From Acinetobacter apis (GTDB lineage Bacteria > Pseudomonadota > Gammaproteobacteria > Pseudomonadales > Moraxellaceae): a stretch of 45,576 nt of DNA. The DNA is taken from contig NZ_FZLN01000006.1 in the NCBI RefSeq assembly GCF_900197575.1, forward strand, positions 1 through 45,576, written 5' to 3'. Each line of letters begins with the position of its first letter. Position 1 is the stretch's first letter. Made by a program: the position numbers and the translations under genes. Below the pieces are notes generated by a model that saw nothing but the letters and a program-made list of their open reading frames with translations, ran no database searches and was not told where the DNA came from. Shown here piece by piece: positions 25,850 through 34,080 of this stretch.

Positions 25850-26503
25850 CTATTGTTTCTTAATGAGTTTACTATACCTATTTTTCTCTTGTAATGTCAT
25901 TGCTTTGACAAAGCTTGTACGATTAAAAATACGTTGTTGATATAAAAATATTGCTTTGCACTGTGGTTGTGGTAGTTCAATTCCCATGTCATGTAATCGC
26001 AGGAGCATAGGTGCAATCATACAATCTAAAATTGAAAAATGATCAGACATAAAAAATGGGAAGTGTTGAAAAAGTGGGGTTAAAGAAACAAGGGTATCTT
26101 TTAATTTGATTTGAGCTGCTTTTTTTTGAGCTGCATTCATGCTGTCAGGGTGTAATAAAATTTGATCAGCCAACAAAAACCAATCTTTTTCAAAACGCCA
26201 AATATATTGTCGTTGTTCAGCACGTTCTAAAGGACTGTCTGTAAATAGCTTATTTTGTCGGTAGCGGTCATCAATATATTCCGCAATAATTGTGGTATTA
26301 AAGAGTTTGATCCCTTGATCAAGTAACACAGGCAACGTGTTATAAGGATTCAAGCTTGCTAAGTCTTCATCTTCATAATCGGTCAGAATGAGCTGATATT
26401 TGATTTCTTTTTCAGTCAGCATAAAACGAACCCAATGCGATCTGAAGTCATCAGAGTGACTGAGCAGTGTAATACCTTGGTGTTCAGATAGTTCTAATGC
26501 CAT
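25850..26503 (-). CDS. sspA: Stringent starvation protein A (GST-fold RNA polymerase-associated protein)
   Basis: 217 aa. Thioredoxin-like N half with SHWVRFMLTEKEI and YNTLPVLLD, then IIAEYIDDRY at the GST domain junction, and an all-helical C half ending in a basic KLIKKQ. In E. coli SspA binds RNA polymerase and controls stationary-phase, acid and virulence genes. It heads the sspA-sspB pair; a terminator upstream separates it from rpsI, so it probably has its own promoter in 26504-26620, though read-through is possible. Confidence 0.93.
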   Translation of the reverse strand: MALELSEHQGITLLSHSDDFRSHWVRFMLTEKEIKYQLILTDYEDEDLASLNPYNTLPVLLDQGIKLFNTTIIAEYIDDRYRQNKLFTDSPLERAEQRQYIWRFEKDWFLLADQILLHPDSMNAAQKKAAQIKLKDTLVSLTPLFQHFPFFMSDHFSILDCMIAPMLLRLHDMGIELPQPQCKAIFLYQQRIFNRTSFVKAMTLQEKNRYSKLIKKQ

Positions 26504-26624
26504 GAAGAAGAAATTACCTTAAATAAATGATCTAGCATACTAAAAATCGTTTTTAATTGCACGATGTGCGCCTAAAAATCATGAAGTGGAGGGAGAGAGT
26601 ACGCGTTGTTGTTATAAATATAAA

Positions 26625-26650
26625 AAAACCCCGGATAAATCCGAGGTTTT
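26625..26650 (-). terminator. Terminator after rpsI
   Basis: Stem 26625-26636 with 26639-26650 (one C-A mismatch). On the minus strand it is followed by a run of up to seven U. It lies 20 bp past the rpsI stop. Confidence 0.85.
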
Positions 26651-26669
26651 GTCCAATTCGATAAACGAA

Positions 26670-27056
26670 TTAACGCTTAGAGAACTGTGGACGTTTACGT
26701 GCTTTACGTAAACCAAGTTTTTTACGTTCAACTTCACGCGCATCACGTGTAACAAAACCAGCTTGACGAAGCGTTGGCTTCAATGTTTCGTCAGATGCAA
26801 TTAGAGCACGTGTAATACCGTGACGAATCGCGCCAGCTTGACCACCAATACCACCGCCTTTTACAGTGATATATAAGTCAAACTTTTCAGAAACTTCAAG
26901 AAGTTCTAATGGTTGACGAACGACCATACGAGCTGTTTCGCGACCGAAATATTGCTCAATTGTACGGTTGTTAATAACGAGTTTACCAGTACCTGCTGAT
27001 AGGAAAACACGTGCAGTTGCGGTCTTACGGCGACCTGTACCATAATTCGTAGCCAT
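26670..27056 (-). CDS. rpsI: 30S ribosomal protein S9
   Basis: 128 aa. Family blocks: [13 protein letters not shown] at the start, [15 protein letters not shown] in the middle and the basic tail [11 protein letters not shown] that reaches into the ribosomal P site. It lies 12 bp downstream of rplM, the universal L13-S9 pair, and is followed by a terminator. Confidence 0.98.
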   Translation of the reverse strand: MATNYGTGRRKTATARVFLSAGTGKLVINNRTIEQYFGRETARMVVRQPLELLEVSEKFDLYITVKGGGIGGQAGAIRHGITRALIASDETLKPTLRQAGFVTRDAREVERKKLGLRKARKRPQFSKR

Positions 27057-27068
27057 GTGCTGTATCCC

Positions 27069-27497
27069 TTAGATGTCCAAAACTTGTGGCTGTTGAGCAG
27101 TATGTGGATGCTCGCTACCAGCGTACACTTTCATCTTCTTGATCATTGCATAACCAAGAGGACCTTTTGGCAACATGCCTTTTACAGCGCGTTGGAAGAT
27201 TTCTTCTGGCTTATGAGCAATTAACTTTTCAAAGTTAGTTTCTTTTAAGCCGCCTGGGAATTCAGTGTGGCGATAGTATTTTTTATCAAGTGATTTTTTA
27301 CCAGTCACTTGAACTTGTTCAGCATTAATAATGACGATGTAATCACCAGTATCAACGTGAGGTGTATACGACGTTTTATGCTTACCGCGTAAACGGCGAG
27401 CGATTTCAGTCGCTAAACGACCAAGAGTTTTACCAGAAGCATCAACAACGAACCAATCGTGTTGTACTTCAGCTGGCTTCGCGCTGAGAGTTTTCAT
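27069..27497 (-). CDS. rplM: 50S ribosomal protein L13
   Basis: 142 aa, normal length. Visible blocks: [25 protein letters not shown]-like [11 protein letters not shown], and [11 protein letters not shown] near 108-118. It is an early-assembly 50S protein. In E. coli L13 represses its own mRNA; a leader of about 118 nt upstream here would allow the same, but that is inference. First gene of rplM-rpsI. Confidence 0.98.
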   Translation of the reverse strand: MKTLSAKPAEVQHDWFVVDASGKTLGRLATEIARRLRGKHKTSYTPHVDTGDYIVIINAEQVQVTGKKSLDKKYYRHTEFPGGLKETNFEKLIAHKPEEIFQRAVKGMLPKGPLGYAMIKKMKVYAGSEHPHTAQQPQVLDI

Positions 27498-27616
27498 CTA
27501 CTTACATTACCTATTATAGTTGGTTTGAATTAAAAGCATCCAAACAAAAAACAGTTGAAAATTGATCGTCAAGTTAAGCTATCCGTCAAGTCACAACATC
27601 ATCAATATAAAATTGA

Positions 27617-27628
27617 GGGCGCATTCTA
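27617..27628 (-). promoter_or_regulatory. Probable rplM promoter -10 with GC-rich discriminator
   Basis: On the minus strand TAGAAT (27623-27628) is followed directly by GCGCCC (27617-27622), the GC-rich discriminator expected for stringently controlled ribosomal genes. The -35 is unclear. A second TATAAT lies nearer the gene, around 27513-27518. Confidence 0.4.
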
Positions 27629-27727
27629 ACCGATTTTGCTTCATATAGAAAGATGTTTCAGCTGCCTTTTATGCAATTTATACAAAAATTCTAAAGCCCA
27701 AGTAAGGTGTAATTGCAAGGCTCAGCG

Positions 27728-27733
27728 TATAAT
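27728..27733 (+). promoter_or_regulatory. -10 box upstream of pdxA
   Basis: TATAAT lies 43 bp before the GTG start of pdxA. No good -35 is seen at the right distance, so usage is uncertain. Confidence 0.4.
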
Positions 27734-27776
27734 ACTAGCGTACTCATCTTCTTTTTCATTAACTACCGAGGTGTAT

Positions 27777-28748
27777 GTGAAACCATTGTATGTGACAAGT
27801 GGAGAACCTGCAGGCATTGGCCCTGATATCTGTTTGGCGCTTGGTCAAGCGACTTATCCGTGTCCTTTAGTGGTTTTAGCAGATTATGAATTGCTAGCTG
27901 AACGAAAGCGTTTGTTGAATTTAGATATCGAGTTAATTCCATATCAAAATCAAACTAAACCTGCTGCCATTCACCAACTGTATGTAGAGCATGTTGCACT
28001 TGCTGAACCGGTGCAGGCTGGGGTATTAAACTCTGCCAATGCAGCCTATGTTTTAGAGCAGTTAAAGCGTTCTGCAACTTATGCATTAGATCAACGCAGT
28101 TTAGGCGTTGCCACAGCACCTGTCCAAAAATCGGTGATTAATGATGCAGGCATTGCTTTTAGCGGACACACAGAGTTTTATCAAGCATGTGCAGGGGTTA
28201 ATCAAGTGGTGATGATGCTTGCAACCCGTGCATTACGTGTTGCCTTAGTCACAACACATTTGCCACTCAGTCAAGTGCCTGCTGCAATTACTCCTGAGCG
28301 ATTAAAACAGGTGATTGATATTTTACTACATGACTTAAAAGAAAAATTTCAACTTAAACAACCTAGAATTTTAGTATGTGGTTTAAATCCCCATGCTGGA
28401 GAAGATGGTTATTTAGGCCGCGAAGAAATTGAAGTGATTAATCCTGTACTTTTACAGTATCAGCAACAGGGCGAGCAGATCAGTTTGGCGATGCCAGCAG
28501 ATACCTTATTTACAGCTCATCATCTCGAAAATGCAGATGCCGTTTTAGCAATGTATCATGATCAAGGCTTACCTGTGCTAAAATCTCAGGGCTTTGGTGA
28601 TGCAGTCAACATCACTTTAGGGCTGCCTTTTATCCGTACCTCTGTCGATCACGGTACCGCATTATCTCTTGCAGGAACAGGTCAGGCCAAAGCATCAAGT
28701 TTATTTGTTGCTGTAGATTTAGCATTACAGTTGGCGCAGTTAAAATAA
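27777..28748 (+). CDS. pdxA: 4-hydroxythreonine-4-phosphate dehydrogenase
   Basis: 323 aa. SGEPAGIGPDI at the start, the metal-binding GHTEFYQ region (His), LNPHAGEDGYLGREE and the C-terminal MYHDQGLPVLK with FIRTSVDHGTA are all PdxA signatures. It makes the amino-ketone that PdxJ joins with DXP to form pyridoxine phosphate. Start choice: the frame is open 47 codons upstream, but GTG at 27777 has GAGGTG just ahead and yields VKPLYVTSGEP, as in the family. It leads the pdxA-rsmA-apaH cluster, the same order as in E. coli. Confidence 0.96.
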   Translation: MKPLYVTSGEPAGIGPDICLALGQATYPCPLVVLADYELLAERKRLLNLDIELIPYQNQTKPAAIHQLYVEHVALAEPVQAGVLNSANAAYVLEQLKRSATYALDQRSLGVATAPVQKSVINDAGIAFSGHTEFYQACAGVNQVVMMLATRALRVALVTTHLPLSQVPAAITPERLKQVIDILLHDLKEKFQLKQPRILVCGLNPHAGEDGYLGREEIEVINPVLLQYQQQGEQISLAMPADTLFTAHHLENADAVLAMYHDQGLPVLKSQGFGDAVNITLGLPFIRTSVDHGTALSLAGTGQAKASSLFVAVDLALQLAQLK

Positions 28749-28764
28749 TTGTTGGAATTTAAAT

Positions 28765-29577
28765 ATGTATCAGATTAATGCCCTCAACCCAAAAGATGAA
28801 GGGCATCAAGCACGTAAGCGCTTTGGCCAAAACTTTTTGCATGACCAACGTGTGATTGAAAAAATTGTACGTTCAGTGAATCCACGTGCAGGAGAGAATA
28901 TTGTAGAAATTGGCCCTGGACTTGCCGCACTGACCGCACCTTTAATTAGCGAATGCGATGCCTTAACTGTGGTTGAATTAGACCGTGACTTGGCTGCTGG
29001 CCTGCCACGCCGCGTGCCGCATCCTGAGCGTCTAACAATTATTGAGGCTGATGCTTTAAAGTATGATTTTACCCAGTTGTTTCAGGTAGATAAGCCGCTT
29101 CGTATTGTTGGTAATTTACCGTATAACATTTCAACCCCGTTGTTATTTCATTTGTTGACCTTTGATGGACAAGTCAAAGATATGCATTTTATGCTGCAAA
29201 AAGAAGTGGTTGACCGTATCACAGCACAGCCCAATACCAAAGAATATGGGCGTTTATCGGTCATGATTCAATATTACAGTCAAGTCACCTTTTTATTTGA
29301 AGTACCGGCTGGTGCATTTAACCCACCGCCGAAAGTCACGAGTGCTGTATTTCGTCTAGAACCTCATGCCAATAAACCGATTGTGGCACAAGATGAGAAA
29401 GCATTGGCGCGATTGGTTGCACATGTATTTACTCAGCGTCGTAAAACCTTAAGAAACAGCTTAAAAGGCATGTTGCCAGAAGGTGGTTTTGAAAGAGCAG
29501 GGGTTGACCCTATGGCAAGACCTGAAACATTATCACTAGGTCAATTTGTTGCACTTGCTGACCAAATGGTGGCTTAA
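28765..29577 (+). CDS. rsmA: 16S rRNA (adenine1518-N6/adenine1519-N6) dimethyltransferase
   Basis: 270 aa. Parts in order: RKRFGQNFLHD (18-28), SAM loop IVEIGPGLAALT, VVELDRDL, the catalytic motif GNLPYNIS and the C-terminal FTQRRKTLRNSLKG. It dimethylates two adjacent adenines near the 3' end of 16S rRNA late in 30S assembly. It is 16 bp after pdxA, and its stop codon is directly followed by the apaH ATG. Confidence 0.97.
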   Translation: MYQINALNPKDEGHQARKRFGQNFLHDQRVIEKIVRSVNPRAGENIVEIGPGLAALTAPLISECDALTVVELDRDLAAGLPRRVPHPERLTIIEADALKYDFTQLFQVDKPLRIVGNLPYNISTPLLFHLLTFDGQVKDMHFMLQKEVVDRITAQPNTKEYGRLSVMIQYYSQVTFLFEVPAGAFNPPPKVTSAVFRLEPHANKPIVAQDEKALARLVAHVFTQRRKTLRNSLKGMLPEGGFERAGVDPMARPETLSLGQFVALADQMVA

Positions 29578-30417
29578 ATGCAAAACAGTGCGAAGCGTTT
29601 TAATTATGTGATTGGTGACTTGCAAGGGTGCTATCGGGCATTTTGTCAGTTGCTTGAACACATTAAATTTGATCCAAGCCAAGATGTAATTTGGTTTACT
29701 GGTGACTTGGTTGCTCGTGGAGAAGATTCGTTATCCACGCTTCGTGCTGTGAAAGAGTTAGTAGACAACAAACATGCCTATACCGTTCTTGGAAATCATG
29801 ATTTGACGTTATTGGCATATGCACGCGGTTTTAAAAAGATCAATAAAAAAGATCAGATTGCAGATATTTTGGCTGCCCAAGATTGCGACATATTATTAGA
29901 ATGGCTAAGGAAGCAGCCTTTGCTATTAACCTTACCAAACCAATCTATGATGACGCATGCAGGTATACCGCATATTTGGTCCATTGATGCCGCAAAAGCG
30001 TATGCAAAAGAAGTTGAACAGCTTTTATCAGCTGACTGGCAAGTGGTTGATGAATTTTTAGCTCAAATGTATGACAGTCGTATAGATACTTGGTCTGAGG
30101 ACTTGAGCGGTTTAACGCGATTACGTGTGATCGTAAATTACTTCACTCGCATGCGTTTGATTAATATAGACGGCCAGCTTGAATTTGGTTTTAAAGCAGG
30201 TTTAGATGCAGAAATGCCTGAACATTTTACACCATGGTTTTCATTGTATCCGTTTACAGCACCCCAGCAATTTTTTGGGCATTGGGCATCATTACAAGGC
30301 CAAAGTAAACATCCATCTTTAATTAATGTCGATGGAGGCTGTGTTTGGGGCGCAGACTTGATTGCATACCGTTTAGAAGATCAACACGTATTTAAAGTGA
30401 AAAATCCAATACAATAA
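29578..30417 (+). CDS. apaH: Symmetrical bis(5'-nucleosyl)-tetraphosphatase
   Basis: 279 aa. Metallophosphoesterase motifs: GDLQGCYRAF, TGDLVARGEDS, LGNHDLTLLA, and TTHAGIPHIW-type MTHAGIPHIW. It splits Ap4A into two ADP and, in E. coli, removes NppN caps from RNA. No gap from rsmA (stop TAA then ATG), so translation is probably coupled; no ribosome site is obvious inside the rsmA end. It converges with lrgB 5 bp away with no visible terminator. Confidence 0.96.
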   Translation: MQNSAKRFNYVIGDLQGCYRAFCQLLEHIKFDPSQDVIWFTGDLVARGEDSLSTLRAVKELVDNKHAYTVLGNHDLTLLAYARGFKKINKKDQIADILAAQDCDILLEWLRKQPLLLTLPNQSMMTHAGIPHIWSIDAAKAYAKEVEQLLSADWQVVDEFLAQMYDSRIDTWSEDLSGLTRLRVIVNYFTRMRLINIDGQLEFGFKAGLDAEMPEHFTPWFSLYPFTAPQQFFGHWASLQGQSKHPSLINVDGGCVWGADLIAYRLEDQHVFKVKNPIQ

Positions 30418-30422
30418 ATAAT

Positions 30423-31088
30423 TTAACGAATAATATATAGCACAATGGGCAGCCAAATTGCTGTAATTACGCCATTCATTGCCATTCCAAAAGCGGCATA
30501 ACGACCTGCAACTGGGCTACGTTGCCATGCTTGTACAGTACCAATAGCATGAGCAGCTAAACCTAAAGCCAAACCAACTGCACGGTCATCATCAATTTTT
30601 CGTAATACTAATGATGATAAGCCTCCGCCAATGAGTCCAGATAAAACCACCACCAAACTTACAGTCGATACTGGTGCATGGATTAAATTGGCAATATTAA
30701 GGGCGATTGGGGTGGTGACTGAGCGTGTTGAAAAAGACAATATTGTTGATTCTGACAGTTGAAACAAATAAGCCAATAACATTGGCAAAGTGACTGCAGT
30801 AAAGCTGGCAAAAGCCAAAATTGCCGTGAGTGGTTTTAACGCCAAATCATCATAGCGCATGGTGGCTAAAGGTACGGCCAATGCCACAGTAACATAGCCA
30901 AGTAAATGTCCAAATAAGTCTTCTGTATTGGCAGCATAAGTGTCATAAGGGAGTTTTAACAGCCAAAGCAATATGAGGACAAACACCATGCTCAAAATAA
31001 TGACAGGAATTTTTGGAAAGCGTTTATTAACCAATGTTGCAACCCAATAGGCAATGCATGTGATGGTAAAGCTATAGAGAATCATCAT
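30423..31088 (-). CDS. lrgB: LrgB/CidB family membrane protein
   Basis: 221 aa with about six or seven membrane spans. The conserved LrgB stretch SFSTRSVTTPIALNIA (about 128-143) and the glycine-rich GLALGLAAHAIGTVQAW are present. LrgB works with LrgA/CidA; in Gram-positives the pair affects autolysis and pyruvate or other metabolite transport, while the role in Gram-negatives is less known. It lies 21 bp after the lrgA stop and ends 5 bp from the apaH stop on the other strand. Confidence 0.88.
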   Translation of the reverse strand: MMILYSFTITCIAYWVATLVNKRFPKIPVIILSMVFVLILLWLLKLPYDTYAANTEDLFGHLLGYVTVALAVPLATMRYDDLALKPLTAILAFASFTAVTLPMLLAYLFQLSESTILSFSTRSVTTPIALNIANLIHAPVSTVSLVVVLSGLIGGGLSSLVLRKIDDDRAVGLALGLAAHAIGTVQAWQRSPVAGRYAAFGMAMNGVITAIWLPIVLYIIR

Positions 31089-31109
31089 GCGACATTCCTT
31101 TCCTTTTTA

Positions 31110-31484
31110 TTATAAGTATCGTTTTGAAATTTTAGCGTATACCCAAAGAGGGCCTAGTGTACTGATTAAAAGAATGGTTAAAAAGATTGGAATTTCATGT
31201 CCCATATTGGCAAGTGTAAGTAATGCACCTGCACAAATGGGTAAAAATGCAAAGGCACTTTGTTTCATGACCACACTATTGGTACTCATGATTCGTTCTG
31301 GCAAAGATTTTTTCACCACACGCCATATAACTAAGCAAATGAGTAATGAAATTAAACCCACTAAATTGCCAAGCTCTGGATGGCCAAGTTGTTTCATTAA
31401 CCATACAGAGACTTCGCGAAAGACAACAATTAAAGCAATGTTAGAGATCCATGCTGGCCAATCAACCTGACTTATTTTTATCAT
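31110..31484 (-). CDS. lrgA: CidA/LrgA family membrane protein
   Basis: 124 aa with four predicted spans, matching CidA/LrgA size. The block GHPELGNLVGLISLL is the equivalent of the PGSVIGLLLLF-type signature and the next loop is KSLPERIMSTNS. It is the holin-like partner of LrgB directly downstream. Start choice: the open frame extends to a TTG at 31532, inside hflX, with a poorly spaced ribosome site; the ATG at 31484 gives the family length but also has no clear ribosome site, so translation may depend on hflX, which ends 28 bp upstream. Confidence 0.75.
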   Translation of the reverse strand: MIKISQVDWPAWISNIALIVVFREVSVWLMKQLGHPELGNLVGLISLLICLVIWRVVKKSLPERIMSTNSVVMKQSAFAFLPICAGALLTLANMGHEIPIFLTILLISTLGPLWVYAKISKRYL

Positions 31485-31512
31485 TGTTTTATCATCAGTG
31501 GGTAAATTGAAA

Positions 31513-32847
31513 TTATGGCGAAGGGGCTTCAAACTCCTCTAAACGCCGTTCAAATTGTGTCGCATGCTGCCCTAAAATATCATGTAGGGGCAGGTGAAGC
31601 TGTCGAATAATTTGCTCAAGTTGATGTGGTGCAATTAAAACATCTAACAGTAAGTTACCTTCATCATCATAATCTTCATGTTGTACAACATGTAATTGAT
31701 AAAGCTGCGTTTTAAGTTTGCCATAAGCTGGTTTTAATAACAATTGATATGGCTGTAATTGTCCAACGAGGCTTTCTTGCACAGCACGTTTTAATTCATC
31801 TAAGCCTTCGCCTGTATGTGCTGAAACATAAACACGGTCTGGCACATTTTCTTTAGCATAAATAATTTTAGCTGCTTCACCGCTTTGATCAATTTTGTTA
31901 TAAACGCGAAGTGTTGGAATATCTGCACCAATTTCTTTAAGTACATATTCAACTGCATCTATTTGCTCCATAATCTCTGGGCTGTTGCTGTCAATTACAT
32001 GTAAAAGCAAAGTGGCTTCTAATGTTTCTTCAAGCGTCGCTTTAAATGATTCAACCAAAGAATGGGGGAGATCACGTACAAAGCCGACCGTATCTGCAAG
32101 TACCAATGGTCCAACGCCTTCCCAATCAAGACGTCTTAGAGTTGGGTCAAGTGTGGCGAACAGTTGATCTGCAGCATACACTTCACTGTTGGCAAGTAAG
32201 TTAAATAATGTTGACTTGCCCGCATTGGTATAACCAACCAATGACACAGTTGGAATGGCTGCCTTTTGGCGTGATGCACGGCCTTGAATTCGAGTTTGAC
32301 GAACCTTTTCAAGTTTGTCTTTTAACTGTCCCATACGAATACGCAGTAAGCGTCGGTCAGTTTCTAGTTGTGACTCACCTGGGCCACGTAAACCAATACC
32401 ACCTTTTTGACGTTCTAAGTGAGTCCAGCCACGGACAAGGCGGGTAGACAGATGCTCAAGCTGAGCCAACTCAACTTGGAGTTTACCTTCATGTGTTCGT
32501 GCACGTTGGGCGAAGATGTCTAAAATGAGACCTGTGCGGTCAATCACACGACACTTCATAATTTTTTCTAAATTACGCTCTTGGGCTGGAGATAAAGCAT
32601 GATCAAAAATGACCAAATCTGCTTCAAGCAATTGTACCGCTTGAGCAATTTCCTCGGCTTTACCTGAACCGATAAAAAGTTTCGGATCAGGCCTCTGGCG
32701 TTGCGCGGTTAAATTTTCTAAGATATCTGCACCCGCAGACTTAGCAAGTAATTGGAACTCTTCGACATCGAGGTCTTGTAACATGTTGACATGAACATTA
32801 ACGAGTATGGCGCGTTCTCCGCCTTGATGCCGATCAAAATATTCCAC
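31513..32847 (-). CDS. hflX: Ribosome-associated GTPase HflX
   Basis: 444 aa. The HflX N-domain has FDHALSPAQERNLE and RTGLILDIFAQRA; the glycine-rich linker is KGGIGLRGPGESQLETDRR; the G domain has GYTNAGKSTLFN (G1), DTVGFVRDLP (G3) and NKID (G4). HflX splits stalled or stressed 70S ribosomes. The start is GTG with a weak ribosome site. In many gammaproteobacteria hflX follows hfq; here no hfq is upstream, only a 45-codon ORF. It precedes lrgAB. Confidence 0.96.
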   Translation of the reverse strand: MEYFDRHQGGERAILVNVHVNMLQDLDVEEFQLLAKSAGADILENLTAQRQRPDPKLFIGSGKAEEIAQAVQLLEADLVIFDHALSPAQERNLEKIMKCRVIDRTGLILDIFAQRARTHEGKLQVELAQLEHLSTRLVRGWTHLERQKGGIGLRGPGESQLETDRRLLRIRMGQLKDKLEKVRQTRIQGRASRQKAAIPTVSLVGYTNAGKSTLFNLLANSEVYAADQLFATLDPTLRRLDWEGVGPLVLADTVGFVRDLPHSLVESFKATLEETLEATLLLHVIDSNSPEIMEQIDAVEYVLKEIGADIPTLRVYNKIDQSGEAAKIIYAKENVPDRVYVSAHTGEGLDELKRAVQESLVGQLQPYQLLLKPAYGKLKTQLYQLHVVQHEDYDDEGNLLLDVLIAPHQLEQIIRQLHLPLHDILGQHATQFERRLEEFEAPSP

Positions 32848-32930
32848 TATTAAATGTACCTACCTGAAAAAATAAAATGTATGAACTAAAAATTGTAGCA
32901 CTCAGTCTAGGTAAAATATAGACCTTTAAC

Positions 32931-33068
32931 TTATAAAACGCTTGAGAAGAATTTGCACACCAATAAGAATGATCCTAGGTATAAAATTGAACAACCTACA
33001 ATAATTTTTAATTGGTACATTGCTTGTTTTGGGATAACTTTTTGTATGCTGTGATTAATAGTATTCAT
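32931..33068 (-). CDS. Small single-span membrane protein (45 aa), putative
   Basis: A 45-codon ATG-to-TAA frame in the 401-bp gap between hflX and the acyltransferase gene. It starts MNTINHSIQKVIPKQ, then a Lys-flanked hydrophobic helix with IIVGCSILYLGSFLLVC (about 22-38), and ends FFSSVL. The polar/basic N terminus, one clean helix and a normal stop look like a real small membrane protein. The ribosome site is weak (AGAGAG about ten bases ahead); TATACT upstream could be a -10. No family is recognised. The remaining gap sequence is very AT-rich. Confidence 0.5.
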   Translation of the reverse strand: MNTINHSIQKVIPKQAMYQLKIIVGCSILYLGSFLLVCKFFSSVL

Positions 33069-33248
33069 ATTTCTTTGCTCTCTTGAAATTTATTTAATAA
33101 GTATAGTTTTATCGAGTAAATAAATAAAATTGAAAAAATTAATAGTTTTGTTCGATTGTTTAAATAATTAATAATTGTAGAGAATGCGATATAACGTTAT
33201 GATCATAATGAATGTTTTTCACTCAAACAATATGATTACGTTGATGCT

Positions 33249-34079
33249 ATGTTACATAAAACAAGTTCTTTGATTAATTCAGGTAAACGCACAGGCTTTC
33301 GTGCATTTCATTACACTAAAAAGCTAGTACACTGTGCTGCCGTGATTGGAGAGGGTTTTTTTGTTGTTTATAAAAATCAGCTCTATAAGACCCCAAATGA
33401 CCCAAAGAATACAGAATATGTGCAATGGTTTTGTCAAAAACTCTGCAAAGTATTTAACATTGACGTACAAGTTCATGGTCATGCTGACCAACAATCGATT
33501 GCGCTTTGGGCCAGTAATCATGTGTCATGGCTTGATATTCCTGTATTAGGGTCAGGTGCACGTGTATTTTTTTTAGCAAAAGCTGAAATTGAACAATGGC
33601 CTGTCATTGGCACATTGGCAAAAAGTGGTGGTACTTTATTTATTAAACGTGGTTCAGGCGACTCATCTAAAATCCGTGAGCAAATTACGGATTTTTTAAA
33701 GCATAATATTCCTGTACTGTTTTTCCCTGAGGCAACCACATCAGATGGCACTCACATTTTAAAAATTCACGGTAAATTATTTGGTTCAGCCATAGAAGCC
33801 AACCAACCTGTTCAAGTGGCTTTATTGTGTTATGTGAATCAACAAGGTGAGCTTGATACAGTTGCGCCGTTTGTTGGCAATATCGCGATGTCTGATCATT
33901 TATTTCGAGTGCTTGAAATGCCAAAAGTCACAGCTCATGTGATGTTGATGCCAGCTATTTCTGTTGCAGGGCATAGCATGGAATCTTTAACACATGAAGT
34001 GCATGAAGTCATGAAAAAAGGCTTGGTTGACTTGCATCAAAAGGTACTAAAACATCCAACTCAATTTGAGTCTATGTAA
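33249..34079 (+). CDS. PlsC-like lysophospholipid acyltransferase
   Basis: 276 aa. The acyltransferase motif HX4D is NHVSWLDI (His91, Asp96); then GTLFIKRG and FFPEATTSDGT (the EGT-like block III). It belongs to the 1-acylglycerol-3-phosphate acyltransferase superfamily and probably acylates a lysophospholipid or ornithine lipid precursor at the inner membrane. It lacks a long N-terminal membrane region, so it is likely peripheral. Its stop is one base from the stop of the convergent phospholipase D gene, so two lipid genes face each other. Confidence 0.85.
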   Translation: MLHKTSSLINSGKRTGFRAFHYTKKLVHCAAVIGEGFFVVYKNQLYKTPNDPKNTEYVQWFCQKLCKVFNIDVQVHGHADQQSIALWASNHVSWLDIPVLGSGARVFFLAKAEIEQWPVIGTLAKSGGTLFIKRGSGDSSKIREQITDFLKHNIPVLFFPEATTSDGTHILKIHGKLFGSAIEANQPVQVALLCYVNQQGELDTVAPFVGNIAMSDHLFRVLEMPKVTAHVMLMPAISVAGHSMESLTHEVHEVMKKGLVDLHQKVLKHPTQFESM

Positions 34080-34080
34080 G

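Noticed and set aside
31087..31470. 127-codon plus-strand frame opposite lrgA
   Set aside because: Antisense shadow of a membrane protein gene; the minus-strand frame has the family motifs and order.
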